NCBI RefSeq assembly: GCF_040703035.1
Contig: NZ_CP159996.1
Span: 3,196,001 to 3,260,000 of the forward strand
Direction: 5' to 3'
DNA: 64,000 bases
From: Terribacillus aidingensis
GTDB lineage: Bacteria; Bacillota; Bacilli; Bacillales; Amphibacillaceae
Positions 56,718 to 64,000 of this stretch are shown here, one piece after another. The notes beneath the pieces were generated by a model. That model saw only the letters and a program-made list of their open reading frames with translations. It did not search any database and was not told the DNA's origin. Every line of letters starts with the position of its first letter. Within the stretch, counting starts at the first letter, position 1. The translations under genes were made by a program, and so were the position numbers.

Positions 56718-56855
56718 TTGAAGAAGGTTATCTTTTCATTGGTACTGATAGGTACTATTGTTATAAGTAGCTTAGTCGGATATGCAAATCATCATAGAAT
56801 TACAGAAAAGCCAACCGATCTTGGCAGTACAGTATTTCTCTTAAAGGATAAATAA
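56718..56855 (+). CDS. Phr-type signalling peptide precursor
   Basis: 45 codons from a TTG preceded by GGAGG at 7 nt. The product has a basic start (KK), a hydrophobic core (VIFSLVLIGTIVISSLVGYA) typical of a secretion signal, and a short polar tail rich in Lys, Asp and His. Position directly behind a Rap gene, size and signal peptide together identify it as a Phr precursor. The mature peptide cannot be assigned with confidence; it would come from the C-terminal 25 residues. Confidence 0.75.
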   Translation: MKKVIFSLVLIGTIVISSLVGYANHHRITEKPTDLGSTVFLLKDK

Positions 56856-56873
56856 ACACTTTACGAATTAAAG

Positions 56874-56906
56874 AACGGACATCATATGATACTGATGTCC
56901 GTTTCT
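56874..56906. terminator. Terminator between the rap-phr pair and the convergent dehydrogenase gene
   Basis: AACGGACATCA pairs perfectly with TGATGTCCGTT, followed by TCTCATTT on the plus strand. Confidence 0.85.
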
Positions 56907-56951
56907 CATTTGAGAACTTCTTTTTCCAGGAGGATACAAGGCTATCATTTC

Positions 56952-58049
56952 TTAGCTGATCTTCAAAACTGGCTTCAATGCAACTCCAGCCTTTGAATCA
57001 GCAAAGGCTTCGTTAATCTGGTCGAAATCATAGAACTTCACCAGTCTGTCGAATGGGAATAATCCCTTCTTGTAATAATCAATGAGTTTTGGAATGAAAA
57101 GTTTCGGTACTGCGTCTCCTTCAATTACACCTATCATGGCTTTGCCTTCGGCCATAATGTCATTATGCACATCGATTTCCATTGTCGGCGTCACCCCCAC
57201 GATAGCACTTACTCCAAGCGGACGAAGTGCATGCAAGGACTGGCGGACAACTGGAGGTACTCCGGTTGTATCAATTGCATAATTTGTACCGCCATTTGTA
57301 ATAGCCTTGATTTCCTTAACTACATCAACCTTTGAACCATTGAATACATCTGTAGCGCCTAATTCCTTCGCCAGCTCCAATCGTCTGTCATGTACATCAA
57401 CAGCGATGATTCGCTCGCAGCCAGCAATTTTGGCAGCCATGATAGCACTCAAACCAACTGCTCCGCAGCCATAAATAGCGATTGTTGAACCGAATTCTGG
57501 TTTCAATTTATTTAGAACAGTACCACTGCCCGTTTGAATTCCACAGCCAAGCGGTCCGAGCAATGCTAGATCAACATCTTTGTCCACTTTCACGACATTA
57601 CGCTCATTCACGATGGCATATGTACCAAAGGAGGATTGTCCGAAAAATGTAGAAACCTCGTGGTCATGCTGATGAAGGCGATGTGTATGATCCTCCATTT
57701 TGCCGTCAAAGTTCAATTCATTGAAACGCACACAAGCTGCTGGGTGTGCAGATAAGCAATTTTCACATTCTCCGCAGGATGCGAACGACAAAACAACATG
57801 ATCACCAGCTTCAAGATTGCGGACACCACTGCCTGTTTTCTCGATAACACCGGACCCTTCATGCCCCAGTACTACCGGAAAAGGTGATAACCCCGCATCC
57901 CTTGCAACTGCATCTGTATGACAAACACCAGAAGCCACGACTTTAATTAATACTTCATTGGCTTTTGGCTCCTGCAAATCCACTTCCTCGATCTTGAAAT
58001 CTTCTCCTTGCGCATGTGTAACTGCAGCTGTGATTTTCACAAATGTCAC
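56952..58049 (-). CDS. Zinc-dependent alcohol dehydrogenase (second paralogue)
   Basis: 365 residues, the same architecture as the dehydrogenase at 161-1267: catalytic zinc site GVCHTDA (about 41-47) and GHEGSG (about 62), structural cysteines CGECENCLSAHPAAC (about 92-106), Rossmann motif GCGAVG (about 193). The two proteins share long runs such as STFFGQSSF-type and LLGPLGCG segments, so they are close paralogues. Divergent from the Gfo/Idh/MocA gene. Substrate unknown. Confidence 0.9.
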   Translation of the reverse strand: MTFVKITAAVTHAQGEDFKIEEVDLQEPKANEVLIKVVASGVCHTDAVARDAGLSPFPVVLGHEGSGVIEKTGSGVRNLEAGDHVVLSFASCGECENCLSAHPAACVRFNELNFDGKMEDHTHRLHQHDHEVSTFFGQSSFGTYAIVNERNVVKVDKDVDLALLGPLGCGIQTGSGTVLNKLKPEFGSTIAIYGCGAVGLSAIMAAKIAGCERIIAVDVHDRRLELAKELGATDVFNGSKVDVVKEIKAITNGGTNYAIDTTGVPPVVRQSLHALRPLGVSAIVGVTPTMEIDVHNDIMAEGKAMIGVIEGDAVPKLFIPKLIDYYKKGLFPFDRLVKFYDFDQINEAFADSKAGVALKPVLKIS

Positions 58050-58202
58050 CCTAACCTCTCATCTAATTTCTTAATAAGGTCCTGAGAAATATGTTCGAAC
58101 GTTACTCTAGTCAAAGATCTCTCTGCTATTTAACGCTGATATGGAGTAATATTGTCTTATAAGTGAAATAGTATACCGCTCTAGAGAGGATGTGGATGCA
58201 AG

Positions 58203-59177
58203 TTGATTAGATTCGGTGTTGTCGGAACAAATTGGATTACCGAGAGATTCATTGCAGCTGGCAGACAGCATAGGGATTTTAAAGTCACAGCTGTTTTTTC
58301 CAGATCGGAAGAAAAAGGACAAGCATTTACTAAGAAACATCAGCTTCAATTCGCCTTTACAGATATAAACGAGATGGCTAAACATGAAGGAATAGACGCC
58401 GTCTACATAGCCAGTCCCAATGCCCTTCATGCGGAGCAAGCCTTATTGTTTATGGAGAATAGCAAGCATGTTCTTTGCGAAAAGCCTTTTGCCTCCAACA
58501 GCACGGAAGTATCACATATGATCAAGAAAGCAAAACAGGAAGGTGTGGTTCTTATGGAAGCAATGAAATCTACATTCATGCCCAACTTCTTAGCAGTCAA
58601 AGAACATCTGCATAAAATTGGTCCTGTTCGATCTTACTTTTCTTCTAGCTGCCGTTACTCTACTTTCTACGACGATTTAAAGAACGGATCGCTGCCAAAC
58701 CTATTCAATCCCGCCTTATCTGGCGGAGCTTTGATGGATCTTGGTGTTTACACTATCGCGCCCCTTGTTGCATTGTTTGGCAGACCCACATCTATCCATA
58801 CTACTGGCACCATTTTGGAATCAGGCGTTGACGGGCAAGGGCATATACTGTTTGAATATGATGAAGTCAAAGCAAGTGTCATGTTTTCCTGCATCACGAA
58901 CTCCTATCTTCCTACGGAAATCATCGGTGAAAAAGGTACGATTGTAGTTCACCATATCTCCAGTCCAAAAGGTGCAGAAATACATTATCCTGACGGAACG
59001 AGTGAAGACATTAGCAGACAGCAGGATTATGACCCGATGTACTACGAAATAGCCGAGTTCATCCAGCTCATCCAAACGAATACGCTGCAGTCTTCGGTCA
59101 ATACATGGGAAAATTCAATTATTACCATGGAAATACTTGATCAGGCGAGAAAACAGATGGGCGTACCAATTAACTAA
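58203..59177 (+). CDS. Gfo/Idh/MocA-family oxidoreductase
   Basis: 324 residues from a TTG start (58203). Rossmann fold at the N-terminus (IRFGVVGTNWITERFIAAGR), cofactor contact AVYIASPNALHAEQAL (about 67), catalytic-lysine motif VLCEKPFASNS (about 89) and the C-terminal domain ALMDLGVYTIAPLVALFG. It resembles scyllo-inositol/sugar dehydrogenases but no sugar cluster adjoins. Not closely similar to the other family member in the window. Confidence 0.88.
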   Translation: MIRFGVVGTNWITERFIAAGRQHRDFKVTAVFSRSEEKGQAFTKKHQLQFAFTDINEMAKHEGIDAVYIASPNALHAEQALLFMENSKHVLCEKPFASNSTEVSHMIKKAKQEGVVLMEAMKSTFMPNFLAVKEHLHKIGPVRSYFSSSCRYSTFYDDLKNGSLPNLFNPALSGGALMDLGVYTIAPLVALFGRPTSIHTTGTILESGVDGQGHILFEYDEVKASVMFSCITNSYLPTEIIGEKGTIVVHHISSPKGAEIHYPDGTSEDISRQQDYDPMYYEIAEFIQLIQTNTLQSSVNTWENSIITMEILDQARKQMGVPIN

Positions 59178-59193
59178 CTTAATTCGGTCTAAC

Positions 59194-59231
59194 TAAAAAA
59201 GACACTTCTCTGCGAGAAGTGTCCTTTTTCT
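59194..59231. terminator. Bidirectional terminator between two convergent genes
   Basis: AAAAAGACACTTCTC pairs with GAGAAGTGTCCTTTTT around a 3-nt loop, with A and T runs on both sides. Confidence 0.9.
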
Positions 59232-59245
59232 ATATAATACAGTTA

Positions 59246-59905
59246 TTATTGATTGCCTTTCTTAACCCACTCCGCAACAGAAACCGTACGTTTCGCTTGG
59301 TGCTTCACAGCTGCTTCCACATCTTCAATCATCTTACCGTCTTGACCCACTGTTACACTCGTACCGTAAGGATTTCCACCAGCTGCGAATAGTACTGGAT
59401 CTGTGTAGCCAGGTGTAGCGATGATTGCGCCCCAGTGCATCATGGATGTGTAAAGGGAAAGCAATGTTGCTTCTTGTCCGCCGTGCGGGTTTTGCGCAGA
59501 TGTCATGGCGCTGACTACTTTGTTGATTGTTTTGCCGGTTGCCCATAGACCGCCTTGAAGATCAAGGAATTGCTTCATTTGGGATGGCATGTTACCGAAA
59601 CGTGTTGGCACGCTGAATATAATTGCATCAGCCCATTCCAAATCAGCAGAAGACGCAACAGGTACGTCTTTTGTTGCTTCTGTTTGTGCTTTCCAAGCTG
59701 GGTTCGCATCAATGACAGATTGTGGTGCAAGTTCCTGCACTTGCAGTACTTTTACTTCTGCGCCTGCTTCTTTTGCTGCTTCTTCAGCCCATTTCGCCAT
59801 TTGATAGTTCGTGCCGCCCATGCTGTAATAAACTACTGCTAATTTAACGTTTTCCATTGTTTCATGCTCCTTTGTTTTTCTGAATAATTTAGATAGAAAG
59901 CTCAT
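59246..59905 (-). CDS. NAD(P)H:quinone oxidoreductase, WrbA-type flavodoxin-fold protein
   Basis: 219 residues from 59905, or 203 from an internal ATG at 59857; both starts have a good ribosome site (GAGGAG and AAAGGAG). The flavodoxin fold starts [20 protein letters not shown] and contains [19 protein letters not shown] and [16 protein letters not shown] flavin loops. WrbA enzymes reduce quinones by two electrons. It is third in a run with a ring-cleaving dioxygenase and a nitroreductase, fitting quinone detoxification. Confidence 0.88.
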   Translation of the reverse strand: MSFLSKLFRKTKEHETMENVKLAVVYYSMGGTNYQMAKWAEEAAKEAGAEVKVLQVQELAPQSVIDANPAWKAQTEATKDVPVASSADLEWADAIIFSVPTRFGNMPSQMKQFLDLQGGLWATGKTINKVVSAMTSAQNPHGGQEATLLSLYTSMMHWGAIIATPGYTDPVLFAAGGNPYGTSVTVGQDGKMIEDVEAAVKHQAKRTVSVAEWVKKGNQ

Positions 59906-59926
59906 TTGATTTTCTCCTCTATTGTC

Positions 59927-60862
59927 TTAATCCACTTCTCTTACTTCAAAAGGAAGGACATTATTTTCAATTTTCTCTCTGTGCTGCTCGTACTGCGCTG
60001 GCAGCATCAATTTCTCACCCATTGTTTCCTGCGATTCATCAATCGCAAATCCTGGAGGATCTGTTGCGATTTCGAATAAAATTTCACCGTGCTCCCGGAA
60101 GTAGATGGCATTGAAGTAGTTTCTATCTTGAACGCGTGTGACGCCATAGCCAAGTCCATCCACATACTCACTCCAATCCAGCTGATCCTGATCATCGCTT
60201 GCACGCCATGCAATGTGGTGAACAGTACCGACGCCCATTTGGCTTTTTCCGCTCGTTGTGAGTTTAATATCAATGATATTACCAATATCGCCTATAGCTT
60301 GGTAGCGGACATAATCACCCTCTTCTCCTACTTTCGCCAATCCCATTTGCTCGAGTAGCTCTGCTGTTGCACCAGGAGTCTTAGAGTAAAGTGTCGCCCC
60401 TCCGAATCCTTTGATCGCAACGTCAGGTGTCACACCACCAAACGTCCATGTATTCGTTTCGCCTGCTTCTCTTTCCACGATTTCTAAATGCAGACCATGT
60501 ACATCATCGAATTGTAAGTATTTCTCCCCGAAACGTTCCGCTTTCGTAAACGCAATTTCGAATTTTTCCAGTCTGTTCTCCCAGAAAGTCAATGCACCTT
60601 TTGGAACCACATAAGATGTGACGCCAACTTGACCGTCACCAATTCTCCCTTGATACGCATTCGGCCAAGGGAAGAAGGTGATTATCGTGCCTGGTTTACC
60701 TTCTTCATCTCCAAAGTAAAGATGGTATGTGCCCGGGTCATCGAAGTTCACAGTCTTTTTCACGAGACGAAGTCCTAATACACCAGCATAAAAATCAGTG
60801 TTTTCCTGTGGATGTCCTACAATTGCGGTTATATGGTGAATTCCTTGTGTTTGTTTTGTCAT
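59927..60862 (-). CDS. mhqO: Ring-cleaving (extradiol) dioxygenase, MhqO-type glyoxalase-fold protein
   Basis: 311 residues. Two vicinal-oxygen-chelate halves: GIHHITAIVGHPQENTDFYA at the N-terminus with His9-type metal ligand, and VHHIAWRASDDQDQLDWSEY (about 217) with the second His. The C-terminal ligand Glu lies in REHGEILFEIATDPPGF. Homologues (MhqO, MhqE) degrade catechol and hydroquinone derivatives. It is between the nitroreductase and WrbA genes. Confidence 0.88.
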   Translation of the reverse strand: MTKQTQGIHHITAIVGHPQENTDFYAGVLGLRLVKKTVNFDDPGTYHLYFGDEEGKPGTIITFFPWPNAYQGRIGDGQVGVTSYVVPKGALTFWENRLEKFEIAFTKAERFGEKYLQFDDVHGLHLEIVEREAGETNTWTFGGVTPDVAIKGFGGATLYSKTPGATAELLEQMGLAKVGEEGDYVRYQAIGDIGNIIDIKLTTSGKSQMGVGTVHHIAWRASDDQDQLDWSEYVDGLGYGVTRVQDRNYFNAIYFREHGEILFEIATDPPGFAIDESQETMGEKLMLPAQYEQHREKIENNVLPFEVREVD

Positions 60863-60883
60863 GTCTATTCACTCCCTATTTTT

Positions 60884-61504
60884 TTATTGATAACTAACAA
60901 ATTCACTAGTCGGTCTGCGATATCCTCTTGGCTTTCTGCTTTCTGTTTTTTCTTTGCCGATGGTAATCATCAGCACGGCTTCATATTGATCAGGTATGTT
61001 TAGTTCCTCTTTAACTTTGACAGCGTCAAAGCCGATCATCGGACAAGTGTCCCAGCCTTTTTCCTTAGCCGCCAGCATGAACAGCATAGCGGAAAGGGAC
61101 GCATTCCGGATTGCTTCGTCCCGGTGAAATTCCTGCCCTCGTTCTTCATAGAAAGAAACAGTATCTGTCACCATAAGGTCATATTCTTGTTTATTGATGA
61201 CACCTAATAAATTCAAGCCTTGATAAATGTCGGCTGCTTGCTCGAAGGCTTGTTTATCGCCTAGTACAAGTATCACTGCCGAAGAACTCTCAACCTTGTA
61301 CTGTCCATTTGCTGCATCTTTCATTTTTTGTTTCTTTTCAGGATCTAAAACAACCACGTAATTCGTGTGCTGCAAGTTGAACGCTGATGGACCTAGCTTC
61401 ACCACATTGAAGATCTCATCAAGTTCTTTTTTTGTAATCGGTTTGTCCGGGAGAAAGTTGCTTGCCGATCTCCGCTTATTTACTAACTCGATAAAATCTG
61501 CCAT
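60884..61504 (-). CDS. mhqN: Nitroreductase-family protein (MhqN type)
   Basis: 206 residues after GAGGAG. FMN-binding family features: FIELVNKRRSASNF (Arg pair near residue 10), GPSAFNLQHTNYVVV (about 38-52), AIRNASLSAMLFMLAAKEKG and the C-terminal KPRGYRRP. Likely reduces quinones or nitroaromatics with NAD(P)H. First gene of the operon, behind a promoter with three MhqR-like palindromes. Confidence 0.88.
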   Translation of the reverse strand: MADFIELVNKRRSASNFLPDKPITKKELDEIFNVVKLGPSAFNLQHTNYVVVLDPEKKQKMKDAANGQYKVESSSAVILVLGDKQAFEQAADIYQGLNLLGVINKQEYDLMVTDTVSFYEERGQEFHRDEAIRNASLSAMLFMLAAKEKGWDTCPMIGFDAVKVKEELNIPDQYEAVLMITIGKEKTESRKPRGYRRPTSEFVSYQ

Positions 61505-61523
61505 CTCTTCTTCATCTCCTCAT

Positions 61524-61643
61524 TACCTCGAATTCGAGATATATGATTAAAAAAATATAATTTCATTTAATTCGAATTCGAGATATTAGGCTAAAAAAAA
61601 TATGAGCATTCTAGAAGAAGTTTTTTATCTCGAATTCGAGATA
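61524..61643. promoter_or_regulatory. Three MhqR-like operators upstream of mhqN
   Basis: A perfect 18-bp palindrome TATCTCGAATTCGAGATA is at 61626-61643. Diverged copies are at 61524-61541 (one mismatch) and 61568-61585 (two mismatches). The palindrome agrees with the operator I recall for B. subtilis MhqR, the regulator of mhqNOP and related genes. Confidence 0.8.
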
Positions 61644-61673
61644 ATTATATATCAGTTTAATTTATCCTGTCAA
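61644..61673 (-). promoter_or_regulatory. Sigma-A promoter of the mhqN operon
   Basis: TTGACA (61673-61668) and TATAAT (61649-61644), 18 bp apart on the minus strand. The perfect operator begins immediately downstream of the -10, so bound repressor would block initiation. Confidence 0.85.
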
Positions 61674-61703
61674 CAGGTTATTCCCATTATTTTTTTTAAA
61701 CGC

Positions 61704-61731
61704 AAAAGACCGGCACAATGCACCGGTCTTT
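61704..61731 (-). terminator. Terminator after cstA
   Basis: AAAGACCGGTGC pairs with CCGGTCTTT around a short loop; followed by TTGCGTTT on the minus strand. Confidence 0.8.
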
Positions 61732-61738
61732 CCCCCTT

Positions 61739-63532
61739 TTATACAGACTCTCTTCTTAGCGCTACATCCGGTCGATTCCAGTTCTGCATCCAATTGCGGA
61801 TAGCTGTCACCATGATGACAAGTCCGAGGACAAGCATGATAATCGATAGGATACCGTTAAGCAGGTTGTAGCCAGCTGCTTCTGCATTCAAGTATACATT
61901 CGTTACCATCCAATACCCTGCGTAGTTGACCGTCACGTATAGATACGCGAGCGGGATTAGGCAGGTAAGCATATAGCGGCGTTTATCTGCGATCTTCAGT
62001 ATGATGGTTGCTCCAATAATCAATCCGATGGAAGCCATCAGCTGGTTGGATACACCGAACAATGCCCAAACGGAGCTGATATCTCCGGAGAACAGCAGGT
62101 ATCCCCACAGGAAGCAGGCGAGCGCACTGGCGAAAATATTACCTGGCAGCCAGTCGACACGTTTAAGCGGCTTGTAAAAGACACTGCCGAAATCCTGGAT
62201 CAAGTAGCGCGCGACACGTGTACCGGAATCAATCGCTGTCAGAATGAACAATGCCTCGAACATGATCACAAATTGGAAGAAGAACGATGCCAAATTGTCG
62301 AACCAGGAGATGGATGTGAATATAAACGTCATCCCGACCGCCAATGTAACGGCTCCTCCTGTCCTTCCTTCCAGATCAAGTCCGATGGATTCGCTCAAAC
62401 TCGCCAGGTTCACTGTACTCATATTGAGCGTCTGGAAAACAGCTGGAGTGGAATTGATCGCAAAATAGTCTCCTGGATGAAGAGCTGTTGCTGCAATCAA
62501 GGCCATGATTCCGACTACACACTCTACAAGCATCGCGCCGAAACCGACCGGCTTGATGTCACTCCAGCAATTGATCATTTTAGGTGTCGTACCAGAACCT
62601 ACAAAAGCGTGGAAGCCTGAGATTGCCCCGCAGGCAATTGTAATCGAAATGAACGGCCAGACCGGACCATTCATTACTGGTCCTCCACCACCGACGAACT
62701 CTGTGAATGCCGGCATTTGAATTGCAGGGTTTACAATGAATACCCCTAGGATAAGAGCTAAGAATACTCCAATTTTCAAGAAGCTGCTCAAATAATCACG
62801 CGGTGCCAGCAATAACCACACCGGTAATGCAGCAGCAAAGAATGCGTAAATCGGTAAAAGAATGGATAATGTCTTTACATCTAATGTTAAAAAGTCCCCT
62901 AGTGGCGTATCAACGATAAGCGGTCCGACAAATACGCCAGCCATGATCAGCGCGAAACCGACGATAGTAGCCAGCTTCAAATTACCAGTTTTACGATGAT
63001 ACAAACCGACAGCCATTGCAATCGGAATCGTGATACCAACCGAGAATGTCCCCCACGGATTCTCTTCCAGAGCATGCAATACAACCAAGGATAAGCCCGC
63101 CATCGTAATCGTGATAATGAATAGCATGGCAAGTCCTGTACAGAAACCGGCAACAGGTCCAAGCTCCCGTTTCGCAATTTCCGCAACCGACTCTCCCTTT
63201 TGCCGCATGGATGCAAACAAGACAACCATATCATGGACAGCTCCCCCGATAACTGCACCAATCAATAGCCATAACAAACCTGGCAAGTAGCCGAACTGTG
63301 CTGCCAAAATCGGTCCAACAAGCGGACCTGCCGCAGCAATTGCCGCGAAATGGTGTCCGAATGACACCCATTTGTTTGTCGGCACATAATCCTTGCCATC
63401 CTCCAGCTCATGCGCTGGTGTTTTCTTTGAATCATCCAGCTTGAGCACCTTTACCGCCATGAATGTTCCATATAAGCGGTACACAATCATCAAAATACAA
63501 ATCGACCCGATTACCATTGTAATCGCATTCAT
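61739..63532 (-). CDS. cstA: CstA-family carbon starvation transporter
   Basis: 597 residues from the ATG at 63532 (GAGGGGG upstream); six further codons upstream start less plausibly. CstA signatures: KDYVPTNKWVSFGHHFAAIA, GPLVGPILAAQFGYLPGLLW, and FVGSGTTPKMINCWSDIKPV, with about 16 membrane segments. The family imports peptides or pyruvate when carbon is scarce. A perfect cre lies upstream. Together with the peptide locus it points to a peptide-using lifestyle. Confidence 0.93.
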   Translation of the reverse strand: MNAITMVIGSICILMIVYRLYGTFMAVKVLKLDDSKKTPAHELEDGKDYVPTNKWVSFGHHFAAIAAAGPLVGPILAAQFGYLPGLLWLLIGAVIGGAVHDMVVLFASMRQKGESVAEIAKRELGPVAGFCTGLAMLFIITITMAGLSLVVLHALEENPWGTFSVGITIPIAMAVGLYHRKTGNLKLATIVGFALIMAGVFVGPLIVDTPLGDFLTLDVKTLSILLPIYAFFAAALPVWLLLAPRDYLSSFLKIGVFLALILGVFIVNPAIQMPAFTEFVGGGGPVMNGPVWPFISITIACGAISGFHAFVGSGTTPKMINCWSDIKPVGFGAMLVECVVGIMALIAATALHPGDYFAINSTPAVFQTLNMSTVNLASLSESIGLDLEGRTGGAVTLAVGMTFIFTSISWFDNLASFFFQFVIMFEALFILTAIDSGTRVARYLIQDFGSVFYKPLKRVDWLPGNIFASALACFLWGYLLFSGDISSVWALFGVSNQLMASIGLIIGATIILKIADKRRYMLTCLIPLAYLYVTVNYAGYWMVTNVYLNAEAAGYNLLNGILSIIMLVLGLVIMVTAIRNWMQNWNRPDVALRRESV

Positions 63533-63595
63533 ATTGTTCCGCCCCCTCAAAGCAGAAGTTATCTACTCCTCCACTATACGGGACAATCCAACTAT

Positions 63596-63610
63596 TGATA
63601 GCGTTTACAT
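63596..63610 (-). promoter_or_regulatory. cre box upstream of cstA
   Basis: ATGTAAACGCTATCA on the minus strand matches WTGNAANCGNWNNCW at every position, 64 bp before the start codon, predicting CcpA control. Confidence 0.85.
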
Positions 63611-63772
63611 TACAGAAAGCGTAAATCTTCGGGTGAATTGCAGGATTGGAAGGCTGAAATGCAATAATCCTGCTGTGACACTATCTACTTTATACAGAAT
63701 AAGAACCCAACCTGACATAAAGTACCTTCAACCGAACCAGAAGATGCTATAGTCTGACATCATGGAAAAATG

Positions 63773-63798
63773 GTTTAAACCTCCATACCAAATGGTAT
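63773..63798 (+). promoter_or_regulatory. Possible sigma-B promoter of the DUF2512 gene
   Basis: GTTTAA, 14 bp, then TGGTAT resembles the sigma-B consensus (GTTTAA-N12-14-GGGTAT) with one mismatch in the -10, about 28 bp before the start codon. Confidence 0.45.
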
Positions 63799-63825
63799 AT
63801 AGATGAAAAAGAAGGAGTGATATAA

Positions 63826-64000
63826 ATGAAACATGTGAAAGCACTTTTGATCAAATTCATCATGATTTTAGCTGTTTTATGGATTGTATTCACCCTTATG
63901 TTCGACGCGGAATTCAGTGATACACTGCTGATGAGTGTTGTGTTGACGGTCGCTGCGTATGTAATCGGTGACTTACTGATTCTAAGAAAAGCAGGTGATC
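63826..64000 (+). CDS. DUF2512 (YndM-type) membrane protein, 5' part
   Basis: The first 58 codons are present, cut by the window end. ATG follows GAAGGAG. The N-terminus MKHVKALLIKFIMILAVLWI, a second hydrophobic segment (LLMSVVLTVAAYVIGDLLIL) and the Y-x-I-G-D-L motif fit the DUF2512 family, small four-pass membrane proteins of unknown role, some under general-stress control. Confidence 0.75.
   Translation, partial: MKHVKALLIKFIMILAVLWIVFTLMFDAEFSDTLLMSVVLTVAAYVIGDLLILRKAGD

Noticed and set aside
63771-63790. TGGTTTAAACCTCCATACCA upstream of the last gene as a fourth copy of the 12.5-kb operator
   Set aside because: The spacing between half-sites is 4 bp longer than in the three true copies, and the bases are better explained as a promoter.

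Overview
The window reads as chromosome of a low-to-medium GC, spore-former-type Bacillaceae (Firmicutes). Support: AGGAGG-type ribosome sites, frequent TTG/GTG starts, Bacillus-like gene sets (rlmH, dpp-type operon, bglP-bglH-licT, Rap/Phr, MhqN/MhqO-type detoxification genes) and CcpA cre boxes. I cannot name the species from sequence alone. No rRNA, tRNA or CRISPR array was seen.

Region by region. 0.1-2.1 kb: a zinc alcohol dehydrogenase divergent from a TetR regulator. 2.15-13.67 kb: an AT-rich island between rlmH and the TetR gene, bounded by a 16-bp near-identical direct repeat, one copy being the 3' end of rlmH. It holds a complete type I restriction-modification set (hsdM-hsdS-hsdR), a methylase-like/specificity fusion lacking the usual NPPY catalytic motif with a frameshifted partner gene, a GIY-YIG-like gene, a decayed large serine recombinase, an IS21-family remnant and another decayed gene. 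This is the organisation of a staphylococcal-cassette-chromosome (SCC)-like element that has lost its recombinase. 13.6-14.1 kb: rlmH.

14.2-28.6 kb: a peptide-scavenging locus. An Lrp-type regulator heads a leftward operon (M42 aminopeptidase, DppA D-aminopeptidase, five-gene oligopeptide ABC transporter, small membrane protein). A rightward set encodes an amidohydrolase, an S9 peptidase, pyroglutamyl peptidase and an NSS transporter. 28.8-33.8 kb: CutC, a lipoprotein of unknown role, AraC regulator with proline dehydrogenase, a Crp/Fnr remnant, and an HxlR/RidA divergent pair.

34-49.4 kb: carbohydrate block. A beta-glucoside operon (bglP-bglH-licT) has a clear promoter, cre, LicT RAT site and terminator. 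Then come a DUF421 protein, an amino-acid permease, a secreted GH78 alpha-L-rhamnosidase with a perfect cre, a Gfo/Idh/MocA oxidoreductase, and a mannose-family PTS (ManXYZ type) with a DUF956 gene, cre and a leader attenuator-like hairpin.

49.4-64 kb: class B PBP, DbpA RNA helicase, processive family-2 glycosyltransferase, a Rap phosphatase with a small Phr-type peptide gene, a second zinc alcohol dehydrogenase, another Gfo/Idh/MocA enzyme, a quinone/electrophile detoxification cluster under three MhqR-like operators, a CstA transporter with a perfect cre, and the 5' part of a DUF2512 gene.
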